Counted from the stretch's first letter, positions 26,342 through 36,682 are shown. The stretch: DNA of 59,506 nucleotides from an uncultured Alistipes sp. (GCA_944320985.1 CALUJN010000057.1:1-59506), one strand, 5' to 3'. Numbers and translations: made by a program. Notes: generated from the sequence alone by a model not told the origin.

Positions 26342-27961
26342 TTAACGGTCAATATCGGGCACCACATAGTCGAGCGTACCGCCGATGGCGATCAGGTCGG
26401 CAATCTTCGCACCCCGGGCGATGGTATCCAGACAGGCCACCAGCGGAAGACCCGTCGAGCGGAACTTCATGCGGTAGGGGTACTTGTCGCCGCGGCTCTC
26501 GATGAAGACGCCGAACTCCCCGCGGCTGCCCTCGACAGCGGCGTAGTAGCTGCCCTCGGGGATGCGGATCACGGGTTTCATCTTCAACTGGTAGTCCCCC
26601 TCGGGGATGTTGTCGATGAGCTGTTCGATGATGTTCATGCTCTCCTCGATCTCGCGCATGCGGACCATGTAGCGGGCCAGGCAGTCGCCCTCGGTGAAGA
26701 GCACCTCGTTGAACTGCACCTTGCCGTAGGCGGCATAGGGATGGCGTTTGCGCACGTCGCAGGCCCAGCCCGAAGCACGTCCCGTACCGCCCGTGGCGCC
26801 GAACGAAATGGCATCCTCGCGCGTCAGCACGCCCGTACCCTTCAAACGCTCCCGGGCGATGACGTTGCCCGTGAAGACCTCGTGGTACTCGCGCAGCTTC
26901 GGACGCATGTAGGCGATGAACTCCTTGGTCTTGCGCACGAAATCGGGATGAATGTCGGCCTGTACGCCGCCGATCGTGTTGTAGGTCTGGATCAGCCGGC
27001 CGCCGGTGGTCTGTTCAAGGATGTCGAGCACCTTTTCGCGGTCCCGGAAGCCGTAGAAGAAGGCTGTCAGGGCCCCCATGTCCATGCAGAGACACGAGAA
27101 GAAGAGCAGGTGCGAATCGATGCGCTGCAGCTCGTCCATGATCGTGCGGATATACTGCACACGCTCGGAGACCTCGATCCCGAGGCCCTTCTCAATGCAC
27201 ATGCACAGCGCGTGGCGGTTCTGCGAGGCCCCGAGATAATCCAGACGGTCCGTCAGGGCCAGCGTTTGCGGATAGGTCAACTCCTCGCACATCTTCTCGA
27301 TGCCTCGGTGGATATAGCCGCAGTGGACGTCCAGCTTGCGGATGATCTCCCCCTCGAGCGAGACGCGGAAACGCAGCACACCGTGTGTGGCCGGGTGCTG
27401 GGGACCGATGTTGATGACGTACTCTTCCTCCTCGAAGAGCACGTTGCGCTTGCGGATGATGCTGCCGTCGGGCATCAGTTCAAACGAGGCGGTGCTGTCC
27501 TTCGACACCTCGTTGTTCATACGCAGCGGGTTCTGCGACGCATCGTAATCCTTGCGCAAGGGATAACCCACCCAGTCGTCTCGCAAAAACAGACGACGCA
27601 TGTCGGGATGGTTCAGGAAACGGATGCCAAAGTAGTCGAATGCCTCGCGCTCATTGAGTTCGGCACCCTTCCACAGGTCGCAGACCGAAGGCAGCACGGG
27701 ATTCTCGCGATCGGCGGTCAACGTTCTGAGGACCACGTTCTCCCCCGTGGCCGTCGCCTCGAGGTGATAGACCACGCCGAAGCCCTCCTCGCCCCAATCC
27801 ATACCGGTAAGGCTGCGCAGGAAATCGAAACCCTCGCTGCGCAGACGGCTGGCCAGGTCATGGAACCGCTCCGACGGAACGGTGAACATGCCGTCGCCGT
27901 TCTCCTTCCACACGGCCGCAGGCTCCCACGCCGTGATTTTCTCTTTCAGACTATTATTCAT
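26342..27961 (-). CDS. nuoCD: Fused NADH-quinone oxidoreductase subunit C/D
   Basis: 539 aa. Residues 1-150 are the 30-kDa NuoC domain ([17 protein letters not shown]), and residues about 180-539 are the 49-kDa NuoD domain with [14 protein letters not shown], the quinone-site His/Tyr region and the C-terminal [16 protein letters not shown]. The fusion is also found in enterobacteria and in many Bacteroidetes. It overlaps nuoB by 8 bp. Confidence 0.95.
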   Translation of the reverse strand: MNNSLKEKITAWEPAAVWKENGDGMFTVPSERFHDLASRLRSEGFDFLRSLTGMDWGEEGFGVVYHLEATATGENVVLRTLTADRENPVLPSVCDLWKGAELNEREAFDYFGIRFLNHPDMRRLFLRDDWVGYPLRKDYDASQNPLRMNNEVSKDSTASFELMPDGSIIRKRNVLFEEEEYVINIGPQHPATHGVLRFRVSLEGEIIRKLDVHCGYIHRGIEKMCEELTYPQTLALTDRLDYLGASQNRHALCMCIEKGLGIEVSERVQYIRTIMDELQRIDSHLLFFSCLCMDMGALTAFFYGFRDREKVLDILEQTTGGRLIQTYNTIGGVQADIHPDFVRKTKEFIAYMRPKLREYHEVFTGNVIARERLKGTGVLTREDAISFGATGGTGRASGWACDVRKRHPYAAYGKVQFNEVLFTEGDCLARYMVRMREIEESMNIIEQLIDNIPEGDYQLKMKPVIRIPEGSYYAAVEGSRGEFGVFIESRGDKYPYRMKFRSTGLPLVACLDTIARGAKIADLIAIGGTLDYVVPDIDR

Positions 27962-28610
27962 GATTCGAGTCTCCTTCTACATTGAGTTCGTTCTTGTCGG
28001 CCGTCAGGTCTCGGCGGAGCAGTTCATCGTACTCCTTTTCGCTGATCTGACGGTTTACGTCGCCGAAGAAGCGCTGTACCTTGACCTTGCGCTGCAGCTG
28101 CATCAGACCGTAGAGCATCGCCTCGGGACGCGGCGGGCAACCGGGAATGTAGACATCCACGGGAAGGATCTTGTCCACGCCGTTGACCACATGGTACGAC
28201 TTCTTGAACGGACCGCCGCTGATGGCGCAACCGCCCGTGGCGATGACGTATTTCGGATCGGCCATCTGGTCGTAGAGCCGTTTGAGCACGGGGGCCATCT
28301 TGTGGGTGATGGTTCCGGCGACCATGATGAAGTCGGCCTGACGTGGGGAGGCCCGGGCCACTTCAAACCCGAACCGGGCAAAATCGTAGCGCGCGGCTCC
28401 CACGGCCATGAATTCGATGCCGCAGCAGCTCGTCGCAAAGGTCAGCGGCCAGAGGCTGTTGCTGCGACCCCCCTCGATCACCTCGTCTAGGCACCCCACG
28501 ACGACGTTCGTGCCATTTTCGCGCAATTCGCGGATCATCGATTCGATGTACTCGTTGTCGTTGAAGTCTTCGTACTTCATCGACTTGATGCTGGGTTTCC
28601 TTATTTCCAT
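27954..28610 (-). CDS. nuoB: NADH-quinone oxidoreductase subunit B
   Basis: 218 aa. It holds the N2 [4Fe-4S] cluster next to quinone, with the tandem cysteine pair in ATSCCGIEF plus GGCAISGG and PGCPPRPEA. The N-terminal 50 residues before the core are longer than usual. The ATG at 28608-28610 lies within the nuoA end (10-bp overlap). Confidence 0.94.
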   Translation of the reverse strand: MEIRKPSIKSMKYEDFNDNEYIESMIRELRENGTNVVVGCLDEVIEGGRSNSLWPLTFATSCCGIEFMAVGAARYDFARFGFEVARASPRQADFIMVAGTITHKMAPVLKRLYDQMADPKYVIATGGCAISGGPFKKSYHVVNGVDKILPVDVYIPGCPPRPEAMLYGLMQLQRKVKVQRFFGDVNRQISEKEYDELLRRDLTADKNELNVEGDSNHE

Positions 28611-28951
28611 TCCAAAGCTCCTTTCCGCCAGGCGTAGGCCAGGCCCAAAATCAATACGACCAGGAAAAACAGGATGCTCACCAGTCCGTAGATGCCGAGA
28701 TCCTGCACGACAACAGCCCACGAGAAGAGGAAGACCGTCTCGACGTCGAACATCAGAAAAAGGATGGCGAAGAGGTAGTAACCCACCTTGAACTGCATCC
28801 ACGAACGTCCGCGCGTCGGAATACCGCACTCGTAGGCCTCGCCCTTCTGGGGATTGTACGAACGCGGCGAGATGGCGCGGGCGATGCCCAACGCAACTGC
28901 AACCAGCGCAATGGCCGTAAGAATAACGACCACCAATAGCGTGAAATACAT
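28601..28951 (-). CDS. nuoA: NADH-quinone oxidoreductase subunit A
   Basis: 116 aa, three membrane helices, with the family motifs YECGIP and the acidic [15 protein letters not shown] helix. It is the first gene of the operon A-B-CD-H-I-J-K-L-M-N. No nuoE, F or G follows anywhere in the operon. I could not find a convincing TAnnTTTG promoter in the 140 bp upstream. Confidence 0.94.
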   Translation of the reverse strand: MYFTLLVVVILTAIALVAVALGIARAISPRSYNPQKGEAYECGIPTRGRSWMQFKVGYYLFAILFLMFDVETVFLFSWAVVVQDLGIYGLVSILFFLVVLILGLAYAWRKGALEWK

Positions 28952-29091
28952 ATTATTATTAATTTATGGATTCGACAGTTGTTGCGGCCCGGGAGGGAGA
29001 ACCTCGCAAGGCCGGCAGCGATTCGGGCCGTACGCCGCAGACCGCAAAACGGCAACACCGAAATTTTGCGCTACGAACGGCTCGAAGCCGG

Positions 29092-29454
29092 TCAAATCAG
29101 GATACGTTCCAGCGAAAAGACATAGTGATCCACGGCGTTCCCGGGAGAGGTGTCGCTACGGGTGCATCGGGCAATACGGAGTTCGAAAGCGGACTCCACG
29201 CCACAACGCATCGCAGCTCGCTGACGAACAACGAGCTTGTGATCGAGTAAGGCAACGGGGGTCTCCATCGAGAAGTCGCACGAATGGGTCCACACGGAGA
29301 GCTGATTGCGAACGGCGTCGAAGGTATCGGACTCCGCAGCGGGGGTCAGGATCGACTGTACCTCGCAGGGCTTCGCTCCAAAGGATACCTCTTCCAGATT
29401 TCCTGTCAGTACGAAGAGCAACAGAATCAGCATGTATTGAAATCTCTCCACCAT
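29092..29454 (-). CDS. Small secreted protein of unknown function
   Basis: 120 aa from the ATG at 29452-29454. A hydrophobic start (MVERFQYMLILLLFVLTGNL) looks like a signal peptide. The mature part has three cysteines (CEV, HSC and RCGV/RC positions) and alternates polar and hydrophobic residues (TFDAVRNQLSVWTHSC, LLDHKLVVRQRAAMRCGVE). No named domain is recognised. A longer in-frame start at 29547 has no supporting features. It lies alone between nuoA and a divergently transcribed barrel gene. It could be a decayed gene, but the signal-like start argues for a real one. Confidence 0.5.
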   Translation of the reverse strand: MVERFQYMLILLLFVLTGNLEEVSFGAKPCEVQSILTPAAESDTFDAVRNQLSVWTHSCDFSMETPVALLDHKLVVRQRAAMRCGVESAFELRIARCTRSDTSPGNAVDHYVFSLERILI

Positions 29455-29684
29455 CGGACCAGCGGTATTTCGCGTTGCGAAGATACGCTCTTTCGCGCAG
29501 AAAAACACATCTCCGGAGCAAAAAATTTCCAAAAAGTCGATATTCACCCTTCAAAGAGCCACCGACCGCATCGAATCGGGCTGTCGGGCCGCGGGAAAAA
29601 GTCCAGGGAGGACGTCTCCCGCATTTTTTTGCAAAACTGCTGAAAAATAATCGTTTTTTCATGTCAACGAAACAAAAAGAATCG

Positions 29685-29692
29685 TATCTTTG
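29685..29692 (+). promoter_or_regulatory. Probable -7 element of the outer-membrane barrel gene
   Basis: TATCTTTG lies 60 bp before the ATG. The -33 position is AT-rich but lacks TTG. Confidence 0.45.
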
Positions 29693-29752
29693 AATACGAA
29701 ACAGAACGAACTTGTTAACAACACAACCATTTACCCAAACTTCTTTACACTC

Positions 29753-30385
29753 ATGAAAAAACTGTTTCTCTGTTTTGCCCTGGTCGGAATGACCTCCGCA
29801 TTGTGCGCCCAAGAGGGCGGTGACATGCTCGTATCGGGATCGCTCTCCTGGAACGCTTCCAGCTCAAAGGAGACCGCAGCGTCAACCACCATGACCCTGA
29901 AGGATGGCAGCAGCTTCTCCATCCTGCCCCAGTTCCACTACTTTGTAATCGACAAGCTTTCGGTCGGCGGTGCCATCGGATACCAGTTTACAAAAACGCC
30001 CGACGGCATGACGGCTGACGACAAACAGCTCTTCAACAAGAGCGGACTTTTCGTAATCCGTCCGATGGTCAGCTACTACATCTCCCTGGGCGAGAAATTC
30101 TACTATGTGCCCCGTTTCTATGTCGGCGTAGGATTCGGCAAGGACAAGACGGAGATCAGCGAAACGGAGACCTCCGAGGCCAACGCCACGATGTTCCAGG
30201 TGGGACTCAACATCCTCAACTTCGAGTTCCGCCCGACCGATCACATCGGTATCATGTTCAATGCCGGCGATCTGGGATATCGGAGCGACATCTCCAAACA
30301 GGACAGCGACAACAAGATCTCGAACCGGCAGTTTGCGCTCGGTCTGAACCTCGGCGCAACGATCGGATTCAACTACTACTTCTAA
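29753..30385 (+). CDS. Outer-membrane beta-barrel protein (OmpA/OprF-like 8-stranded barrel)
   Basis: 210 aa with a signal peptide (about 1-19, cut at CAQ). The mature chain alternates aromatic strands and short polar loops (ILPQFHYFVIDKLSVGGAIGY, IRPMVSYYISL, YYVPRFYVGVGFG) and ends in NYYF, the terminal Phe expected for BAM-dependent insertion. No peptidoglycan-binding domain is present. Probably a small porin-like or structural barrel. Confidence 0.8.
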   Translation: MKKLFLCFALVGMTSALCAQEGGDMLVSGSLSWNASSSKETAASTTMTLKDGSSFSILPQFHYFVIDKLSVGGAIGYQFTKTPDGMTADDKQLFNKSGLFVIRPMVSYYISLGEKFYYVPRFYVGVGFGKDKTEISETETSEANATMFQVGLNILNFEFRPTDHIGIMFNAGDLGYRSDISKQDSDNKISNRQFALGLNLGATIGFNYYF

Positions 30386-30400
30386 TTACGCGTCCTACGG

Positions 30401-30442
30401 TAAAAAAAGCCCTCGTCATTGAATTGGCGAGGACTTTTTTTT
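30401..30442. terminator. Terminator between the barrel and superoxide dismutase genes
   Basis: A7-GCCCTCGTC, loop, GGCGAGGAC-T8: a hairpin with A and T runs on both sides, serving both convergent genes. Confidence 0.7.
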
Positions 30443-30464
30443 GAAAAGGAGAGTCCACGGAAAA

Positions 30465-31118
30465 CTACCGTCGCAACGCATACCGCCGGCTCACTTCACC
30501 CCAGTCGATGACGTTCCAGAGGGCCGCAACGGCATCGGCCCGACGATTGCGGTAATCGATGTAATAGGCATGTTCCCAAACGTCGATTCCCAACAAGGGA
30601 GTCAACCCCCGTTGGATCGGATTTCCGGCATTCGGTTCGCTGAGGATCGACAGATGCCCGTCGCGGTCGGCAGCAAGCCATACCCACCCCGACCCGAAAA
30701 GTCCGGCCGCCGCCCGGTTCATCTGCGTCTGAAAAGCCTCCAGGGAGCCGAAATCCCGATCGATGGCCTCGAGCAGTTCGGCCGAAGGATCCCGACGAGG
30801 ATGCGGCGCAAGCTGCTCAAAAAAGAGTTCATGATTCCAGACCTGGGCCGCATTGTTGTAGAGCGCCCCGTCCGCCGAAAGGATAACATCCTCAAGCGGC
30901 AGCCCGGACAACGGCGAGTCGAGAAGCAGTTCGTTGAGTCTGGCAACATACCCTGCATAATGTTTGTCATGGTGGTAACGCATCGTCTCCTCGGAGAGAT
31001 TCGGAGCCAGAGAGCCGTAATCATAGGGCAGCTCTTTCACGGCAAAAGCCGTCTGCGGTGCGGCAGCGTTCATCGTCATCATCGGAAAAAGAAGGAATAA
31101 AAGGGTAAATGGAATCAT
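30465..31118 (-). CDS. Superoxide dismutase (Fe/Mn family) with an apparent signal peptide
   Basis: 217 aa; converts superoxide to hydrogen peroxide and oxygen. All four metal ligands are in place: His in MRYHHDKHY, His in NNAAQVWNHELF, then Asp and His in DVWEHAYYIDYRN. GSGWVWL is also present. Before the usual start (ELPYDYG) lie about 28 extra residues, beginning MIPFTLLFLLFPMM and ending NAAAPQTAFA, which resemble a signal sequence and imply periplasmic location. An internal Met (residue 16) would give a cytoplasmic form. Fe versus Mn cannot be decided. Confidence 0.9.
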   Translation of the reverse strand: MIPFTLLFLLFPMMTMNAAAPQTAFAVKELPYDYGSLAPNLSEETMRYHHDKHYAGYVARLNELLLDSPLSGLPLEDVILSADGALYNNAAQVWNHELFFEQLAPHPRRDPSAELLEAIDRDFGSLEAFQTQMNRAAAGLFGSGWVWLAADRDGHLSILSEPNAGNPIQRGLTPLLGIDVWEHAYYIDYRNRRADAVAALWNVIDWGEVSRRYALRR

Positions 31119-31349
31119 AGCCTTGCGGTTTTCGGGGCCGAAGCCCGACTTTTCACAAACAAATAGAGTGCCCGAGCGATTCCGGAATCCGATTTTTTTG
31201 CTTAATTTTGGTCAAAATTTGATTTTGTTTCCCGACGAAACGCCTCCGCAGCGTCTCAGACAGAACTCAGGGATCCGGTGTCATGCCTCGAACGGATCAA
31301 GACGCCGAACCCTCACCCCGTAGAATCGGACCAAATTACATAAACCGAC

Positions 31350-32783
31350 ATGAAAAAACTTCTTCTGACCCTGGCCCTCTTCGGTACGGCCTTCAGCCTG
31401 CAGGCAAAAGTTGTCCTGCCGGCCCCCTTCTCAGACAACATGGTACTCCAACAACAGTCCGAGGCCCGTTTCTGGGGCACGGCATCGCCCGGCAAAAAGG
31501 TGACAATCCGCCCCTCGTGGAGTTCGCAGGCCATCACGACGACGGCCGATCGCGACGGCCGCTGGCAGACCGACGTCCCGACCCCGAAGGCCGGCGGGCC
31601 CTATACGATCGAACTGAGCGACGGGGAATCCCTGACGCTTCGCGACGTCCTGATCGGTGAGGTCTGGCTCTGCTCCGGACAGTCCAACATGGAGATGCCG
31701 ATGCGCGGCTTCAACAACCAACCCGTAGAGGGCAGTACCGAGGTGATCGTCGAAGCCAAGGCCTCGACCCCGATCCGCATCTGCTCGGTAAAACGCGCCA
31801 CGGCCCGTACGCCGCAGGAGAGCTGCTCGGCCGAGTGGCTGCAGAATACTCCCGAAGCGGTTGCCGGAGCCAGTGCAACGGCCTACTACTTTGCCCTCAA
31901 CCTCCAGAAGGTGCTGGACGTACCCGTGGGAATCATCATCACCTGCTGGGGCGGCACCCCCGTCGAGGCGTGGATGGACCGCGAAACCATATCGGAATTC
32001 AAGGAATTCGACCTCTCGTTCCTGGATCAGACGGATGAAATCAAACAGCCGCAACGTCGTCCCAGCATGCTCTACAATGCGATGATCGCACCGCTCGTCC
32101 CCTATACGATCCGCGGTTTTCTCTGGTATCAGGGAGAGGCCAACCGAATGAACCCCACCCAATACCAACAGTTGATGCCGGCCTTCGTCAAGATGCTCCG
32201 CGAACGCTGGGGCAAGGAGGAGCTGCCGTTCTACTACGTACAGATCGCACCGTTCGGCTATGGGGAGCCCGACCTGATGGGAGGTTCGGCCCTGCAGCGT
32301 GAGGCCCAGATGCGCAACCTCGAGGATATTCCCGCCAGCGGCATGGCCGTAACGATGGACATCGGCGACAAAGGCTGCATCCATCCGGGCAAAAAGGCAC
32401 AGGTCGGACAACGATTGGCCTGGCTCGCCCTGGTCAACGATTACGGAATGAAGGGCCTCGAGCCCAACGGTCCGATCTACGAATCGATGAGCGTCGAGGG
32501 GAACCGGGCCTGCCTGACGTTCCGCACGGGTACAAGTACACTGGCTCCGCTGGGCAATGAACTCGCCGGATTCGAAGTGGCGGGCGCCGACCGGGTTTTC
32601 CATCCCGCCACGGCGAAGATCGAACAGGGCAAAGGCCGGCTGATCGTCTACAGCAACGAGGTTCAAGAACCGGTAGCCGTCCGCTACGCCTTCCGCAACT
32701 ACGCCGAGGCTTCGCTCTTCAACACCTCGGGGATTCCCGCCTCGTCGTTCCGCACCGATGACTGGGAACTGCCCGTAAAATAG
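31350..32783 (+). CDS. Sialate O-acetylesterase
   Basis: 477 aa, signal peptide (about 1-19). A SGNH-type serine esterase that removes O-acetyl groups from sialic acids or other decorated glycans. The first catalytic block is GQSNMEMP (Ser112), and a later block GDKGCIHPGKK carries the acid and His. An N-terminal beta domain (20-100) is typical. Secreted into the periplasm. No sialidase or Nan genes lie alongside, so it may act on other acetylated glycans. Confidence 0.88.
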   Translation: MKKLLLTLALFGTAFSLQAKVVLPAPFSDNMVLQQQSEARFWGTASPGKKVTIRPSWSSQAITTTADRDGRWQTDVPTPKAGGPYTIELSDGESLTLRDVLIGEVWLCSGQSNMEMPMRGFNNQPVEGSTEVIVEAKASTPIRICSVKRATARTPQESCSAEWLQNTPEAVAGASATAYYFALNLQKVLDVPVGIIITCWGGTPVEAWMDRETISEFKEFDLSFLDQTDEIKQPQRRPSMLYNAMIAPLVPYTIRGFLWYQGEANRMNPTQYQQLMPAFVKMLRERWGKEELPFYYVQIAPFGYGEPDLMGGSALQREAQMRNLEDIPASGMAVTMDIGDKGCIHPGKKAQVGQRLAWLALVNDYGMKGLEPNGPIYESMSVEGNRACLTFRTGTSTLAPLGNELAGFEVAGADRVFHPATAKIEQGKGRLIVYSNEVQEPVAVRYAFRNYAEASLFNTSGIPASSFRTDDWELPVK

Positions 32784-32842
32784 CCTCCGGTGCCTGCTCC
32801 GGATGACCTTGAGCGGCTCCGGACAGCTCCCGACAAAAAGAG

Positions 32843-32876
32843 ATCGGCCTCGGAAATCTCCGAGGCCGATTTTTTC
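32843..32876 (+). terminator. Intrinsic terminator of the esterase gene
   Basis: ATCGGCCTCGGA, 4-nt loop, TCCGAGGCCGAT, then TTTTTT. Confidence 0.85.
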
Positions 32877-32918
32877 TGAATTCGCAGACGGCAACAGCCG
32901 CCGCGCAGGACTCCTCCA

Positions 32919-33911
32919 TCAAATGAGCGTCTCGAGAATCTGCACGGCATTGAGCGCGGCACCCTTCTTGATCTGGTCGCTCACGCACCAGAAGGCCAGC
33001 CCGTTCTCGCAGGTCAGATCCTTGCGGATACGGCCCACATAGACGGGATCCTTCCCGGCAATGAACAACGGCATCGGATAGACCTTGTTCGCCGGATCGT
33101 CCATCAGAACAACCCCCTGGGCCTTCGAGAAGGCCTCACGCGCCTCCTCGACCGACACCGGACGCTCGGTCTCGAGCCAGATGCTCTCCGAGTGGGCCCG
33201 CATCACCGGAACCCGCACACAGGTCGCCGAGACACGGATATCCGAATGCATGATCTTGCGCGTCTCATTGAACATCTTCATCTCCTCCTTCGTATAGTCG
33301 TTTTCGGTGAAGACGTCGATATGCGGAATGACATTATAAGCCAACTGGAAGGCGAACTTCTCGACCGTCGGCTCCTTGCCGGCCGCCAGTTCGGCATACT
33401 GATTCACCAGTTCGGTCATGGCCGAAGCTCCGGCGCCGCTGGCCGACTGATAGGTCGAAACATGGACACGGCGGATATGCGAAACCCCTTCGATAGCCTT
33501 CAGTGCCACGACCATCTGGATCGTCGTGCAGTTCGGGTTGGCGATGATCCGCCGCGGAGCGTTCTTCGCATCCTCGGGATTCACCTCCGGAACCACCAGC
33601 GGCACATCGGCATCCATACGGAAGGCGCTCGAGTTGTCGATCATCACGGTACCGTGTTTGGTGATCGTGTCGGCGAACTCCCGCGACGTGCCGGCTCCGG
33701 CCGACGTCAGCGCAAAATCCACCCCCTTGAAATCGTCGTTGTGCTGTAACAGTTTGACAACAACATCCTTACCACGGAAACGACAGGTCCGTCCGGCACT
33801 CCGTTCGGAGCCGAACAACAACAATTCGTCGATCTTCAGATCGCGCTCTTCGAGGATTTTCAGGAACTCCTGACCCACGGCGCCGCTGGCGCCCACGATG
33901 GCTATTTTCAT
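32919..33911 (-). CDS. asd: Aspartate-semialdehyde dehydrogenase
   Basis: 330 aa. Reduces aspartyl phosphate to aspartate semialdehyde with NADPH, the branch point to lysine/diaminopimelate, threonine and methionine. The NADP-binding start [12 protein letters not shown], the catalytic Cys128 (NPNCTTIQ) and the second active-site block [13 protein letters not shown] are present. The ATG at 33909-33911 begins right at the Rossmann fold; an earlier start adds 15 unlikely residues. Confidence 0.94.
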   Translation of the reverse strand: MKIAIVGASGAVGQEFLKILEERDLKIDELLLFGSERSAGRTCRFRGKDVVVKLLQHNDDFKGVDFALTSAGAGTSREFADTITKHGTVMIDNSSAFRMDADVPLVVPEVNPEDAKNAPRRIIANPNCTTIQMVVALKAIEGVSHIRRVHVSTYQSASGAGASAMTELVNQYAELAAGKEPTVEKFAFQLAYNVIPHIDVFTENDYTKEEMKMFNETRKIMHSDIRVSATCVRVPVMRAHSESIWLETERPVSVEEAREAFSKAQGVVLMDDPANKVYPMPLFIAGKDPVYVGRIRKDLTCENGLAFWCVSDQIKKGAALNAVQILETLI

Positions 33912-33953
33912 GGTTCGTTTCGTTTTATCGACTTGGAGGACAAGCCTTTCGGG

Positions 33954-33983
33954 CAAAGATAGTAAAAAAATTTAGGAAAGCAA
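33954..33983 (-). promoter_or_regulatory. Promoter of asd
   Basis: Minus-strand TATCTTTG (33954-33961) with TTG (33981-33983) 19 bp upstream. Leader about 35 nt. Confidence 0.65.
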
Positions 33984-34049
33984 GCGGCCGCGGTTCGAAA
34001 CGCATAAAAACATCGCGGACAGGACCTTCCGGATCGTGACCGTCATCTC

Positions 34050-34242
34050 CATCTCAGAGACCGCCTCCCCGTTCCAGCTGCCGTCTTCTCCGCCTCAGAG
34101 ACCGTCTCTCCGTCTCAGCAGCCGTCTTCACCGTCTCAGCGACCGTCTCCGCAACCTCAGGGCTGTCTTCACCGCCTCAGCGACCGCCTCAGTGAGCGTC
34201 TCTGCCGCCTCTGCCGCCTCTGCGACCGCCCCCTCAATCGCC
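34050..34242. repeat. Degenerate 20-21 bp tandem array 3' of the PBP1A gene
   Basis: About six to eight imperfect copies of TCTTCACCGTCTCAGCGACCG end in CTCTGCCGC repeats that touch the penicillin-binding protein stop codon. In the sense of that gene it is purine-rich. Nothing else is seen in 33984-34242. Confidence 0.7.
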
Positions 34243-36645
34243 TCAATCGAAGAACTCCTCGGTGTCGCTGGACTCGGGACCGATGGCATCCATCTCGTCC
34301 TCGCAGTCGTAGTGAGGCATCATCGCCGGACGCACAAACTGATCCGTACGGCTCAGCCCCAGACGGCCGTCGTCGTAAACCCGCTTCATGAACTCCCCGA
34401 CGATCGGCAAGGCCGCCACGCTGCCCTCACCTCCCGAGATGAAATGCACCGACTGATCCTCACCGCCAACCCACGCTCCGGCCACCAGTTTCGGAGCCAC
34501 GCACATGAACCAGGCGTCGCGGTTCTTGTTCGAGGTTCCGGTCTTGCCGCCGATCTCCATGTCCGTGAGACCGAACTGCCATTTCAGACGCCCGGCCGTC
34601 CCGGCGTTGACCACGCCCTGCAGCATCGTCAGCATCGTATAGGCCGTCCGTTCGCTGATGGCATCCTGCGACTGCGGAATAAACGAGGCGATGAGGTTAC
34701 CCTGCCGGTCCTCGATGCGCGTGACGAAGATCGGATCGGTATGCACGCCCTCGTTGGCAAAGGTCGAGAAGGCGCTGACCATCTCGTAGACATTCGACTC
34801 CGAGGTACCGAGGCACAGCGCCGGAACCGGATCGATATAGCTGCGAATACCCATGTTGTGGATGAAGTCGGCCACGGCCTCGGGCTGTTTGGCCTGCTTC
34901 ATGATCCATGCCGAGTAGTTGTTGCGGCTGCGGGCCAATCCCCAGCGCAGCGGATGCAGCACGCCGTCGTACTCGACCTTACCGGCCTCCTTGGGCGACC
35001 AGGCCGTACCGTTGGCCGTCTCGATCGTCGTCGGAAGGTTCGGGACCATCGTGCAGGGGGTGAAGCCCAGGTGATCGATCGCAAAGGTATAGACGAAGGG
35101 CTTGATCGTCGAACCGATCTGGCGTTTGCCCTGCTTGGCCATGTCGTACTTGAAGTAACGGAAATTCGGTCCTCCGACATAGGCCTTGACATAGCCCGTA
35201 CGGGGATCCATCGCAACCATCGCCGCACGCATGATGCGTTTGTGGTGGAGAATCGAGTCCCGGGGCGTCATCACCGTATCGCGTTCGCCCTTGTAGGTGA
35301 AGATCTTCATCGGGCACGCCCGGTCGAACGACGCCAGAATCTGTTTTTCGGAGAGACCGGCACGTTTCATCTCGTGATAACGATCCGAATAGCGAATGGC
35401 CTGACGCATGATCCGGTCCCGTTCGGCCCGGTCCGTATCGAGGAACAGCACCTTCGTATTCCGATACTGGGCATCCATCTTGGGCTGGATCACCGTCTCC
35501 ATCTGCTTCTGCACGGCCTGTTCGGCATAGGTCTGCATCGTGGAGTTGATCGTCGTATAGATTTTCAGACCGTCGCGGTAGATGTTGTAGGGCGTACCGT
35601 CGGCCTTGCGGTTCTTGTGGCACCAGCCATAGAGCGGATTCTCCTCGTACTCCTTAACCGCCTGATCGTAGTCCCACTCCGTATAGAACTGGTTGCGTTT
35701 CGGACGGTCGGCATTCATCACCAGACGCAGCATCTCCCGGAAATAGGTTGCCGAACCCTCGTTGTGCGAAATGGGTTTGTAGTTCAGCACGATGGGAAGC
35801 GCCGAAATCGAATCGCGCTGACTGCGGGTCAGCGCCCCCGCCTCGGCCATTCGGGAGAGCACCAGATTGCGACGGGCCAGCGCGTTGTCGGGATTCCGGA
35901 CGGGCGAATAGCGCGTCGGAGCATTCACCACGCCGACCAGCACCGCAGCCTCCTGTACGTTGAGTTCATGCGGCTCCTTGTTGAAGAACGTATGCGCCGC
36001 CGACTTGATACCGTAGGCATTCGAACCGTACTCCACCGTATTGAGATACATGGCGGCGATCTCCTCCTTCGTATAGTTGTATTCGAGTTTGAGGGCCGTG
36101 ATCCACTCCTTGAGTTTTGCCGTCACGAGTTTCGCCATGCGCGTCACACGACTGCGGTTGCGGACCGTATCGCGCGGGAAGAGGTTCTTGGCCAGCTGCT
36201 GCGTGATGGTCGAACCACCGCCCTGCGAGGTATTCTGCAACAGCACGGTCTTGAAGGCCACACGTGCCAGCGAGGGGATGTCAATACCCGAATGGCTGCG
36301 GAAGCGGGCATCCTCCGTGGAGATAAGTGCCGCAACGATCGGCGGCACCTCGTGCCCGTCAAGACGGATATGGAGCGTCGAGTCCGCCGGATAGAGGTCG
36401 GCATACTGCACATAGGAGCGGGTCTGCACGAAGAAGGTACCGATGACCTTTCCATCCTCGGAGTAGACCTCCGTGGCAAGGTTGCTCCGGGGATTCTCCA
36501 GCTCCTCGAACGAAGGCATGCGGCCGAAGACGCCGAGGGCCGTGAGCAGAAGCAGCAACCCCAGCAAGGCGAAGGGTGCGAAGGCCACGCACCAGATCCA
36601 TTTTATCGCTTTGGGGCTGATCCCCGACTTTTTACGTTGTGCCAT
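34243..36645 (-). CDS. Bifunctional class A penicillin-binding protein (PBP1A type)
   Basis: 800 aa inner-membrane enzyme that polymerises lipid II and cross-links the stem peptides. One N-terminal membrane helix (about 15-38), glycosyltransferase domain (about 75-250; catalytic Glu in STEDARF and GGSTITQQLAKNLF), transpeptidase domain (about 420-740; GSTIKP with Ser512, SRN, KTGTS), and a short acidic tail. The ATG at 36643-36645 (MAQRKK) was chosen because upstream codons belong to the next gene. A -7-like TATCTTTG (36663-36670, minus strand) precedes it without a clear -33. Confidence 0.94.
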   Translation of the reverse strand: MAQRKKSGISPKAIKWIWCVAFAPFALLGLLLLLTALGVFGRMPSFEELENPRSNLATEVYSEDGKVIGTFFVQTRSYVQYADLYPADSTLHIRLDGHEVPPIVAALISTEDARFRSHSGIDIPSLARVAFKTVLLQNTSQGGGSTITQQLAKNLFPRDTVRNRSRVTRMAKLVTAKLKEWITALKLEYNYTKEEIAAMYLNTVEYGSNAYGIKSAAHTFFNKEPHELNVQEAAVLVGVVNAPTRYSPVRNPDNALARRNLVLSRMAEAGALTRSQRDSISALPIVLNYKPISHNEGSATYFREMLRLVMNADRPKRNQFYTEWDYDQAVKEYEENPLYGWCHKNRKADGTPYNIYRDGLKIYTTINSTMQTYAEQAVQKQMETVIQPKMDAQYRNTKVLFLDTDRAERDRIMRQAIRYSDRYHEMKRAGLSEKQILASFDRACPMKIFTYKGERDTVMTPRDSILHHKRIMRAAMVAMDPRTGYVKAYVGGPNFRYFKYDMAKQGKRQIGSTIKPFVYTFAIDHLGFTPCTMVPNLPTTIETANGTAWSPKEAGKVEYDGVLHPLRWGLARSRNNYSAWIMKQAKQPEAVADFIHNMGIRSYIDPVPALCLGTSESNVYEMVSAFSTFANEGVHTDPIFVTRIEDRQGNLIASFIPQSQDAISERTAYTMLTMLQGVVNAGTAGRLKWQFGLTDMEIGGKTGTSNKNRDAWFMCVAPKLVAGAWVGGEDQSVHFISGGEGSVAALPIVGEFMKRVYDDGRLGLSRTDQFVRPAMMPHYDCEDEMDAIGPESSDTEEFFD

Positions 36646-36682
36646 AAGAGCGAATTTTGCAGCAAAGATACGAAAATATTCC

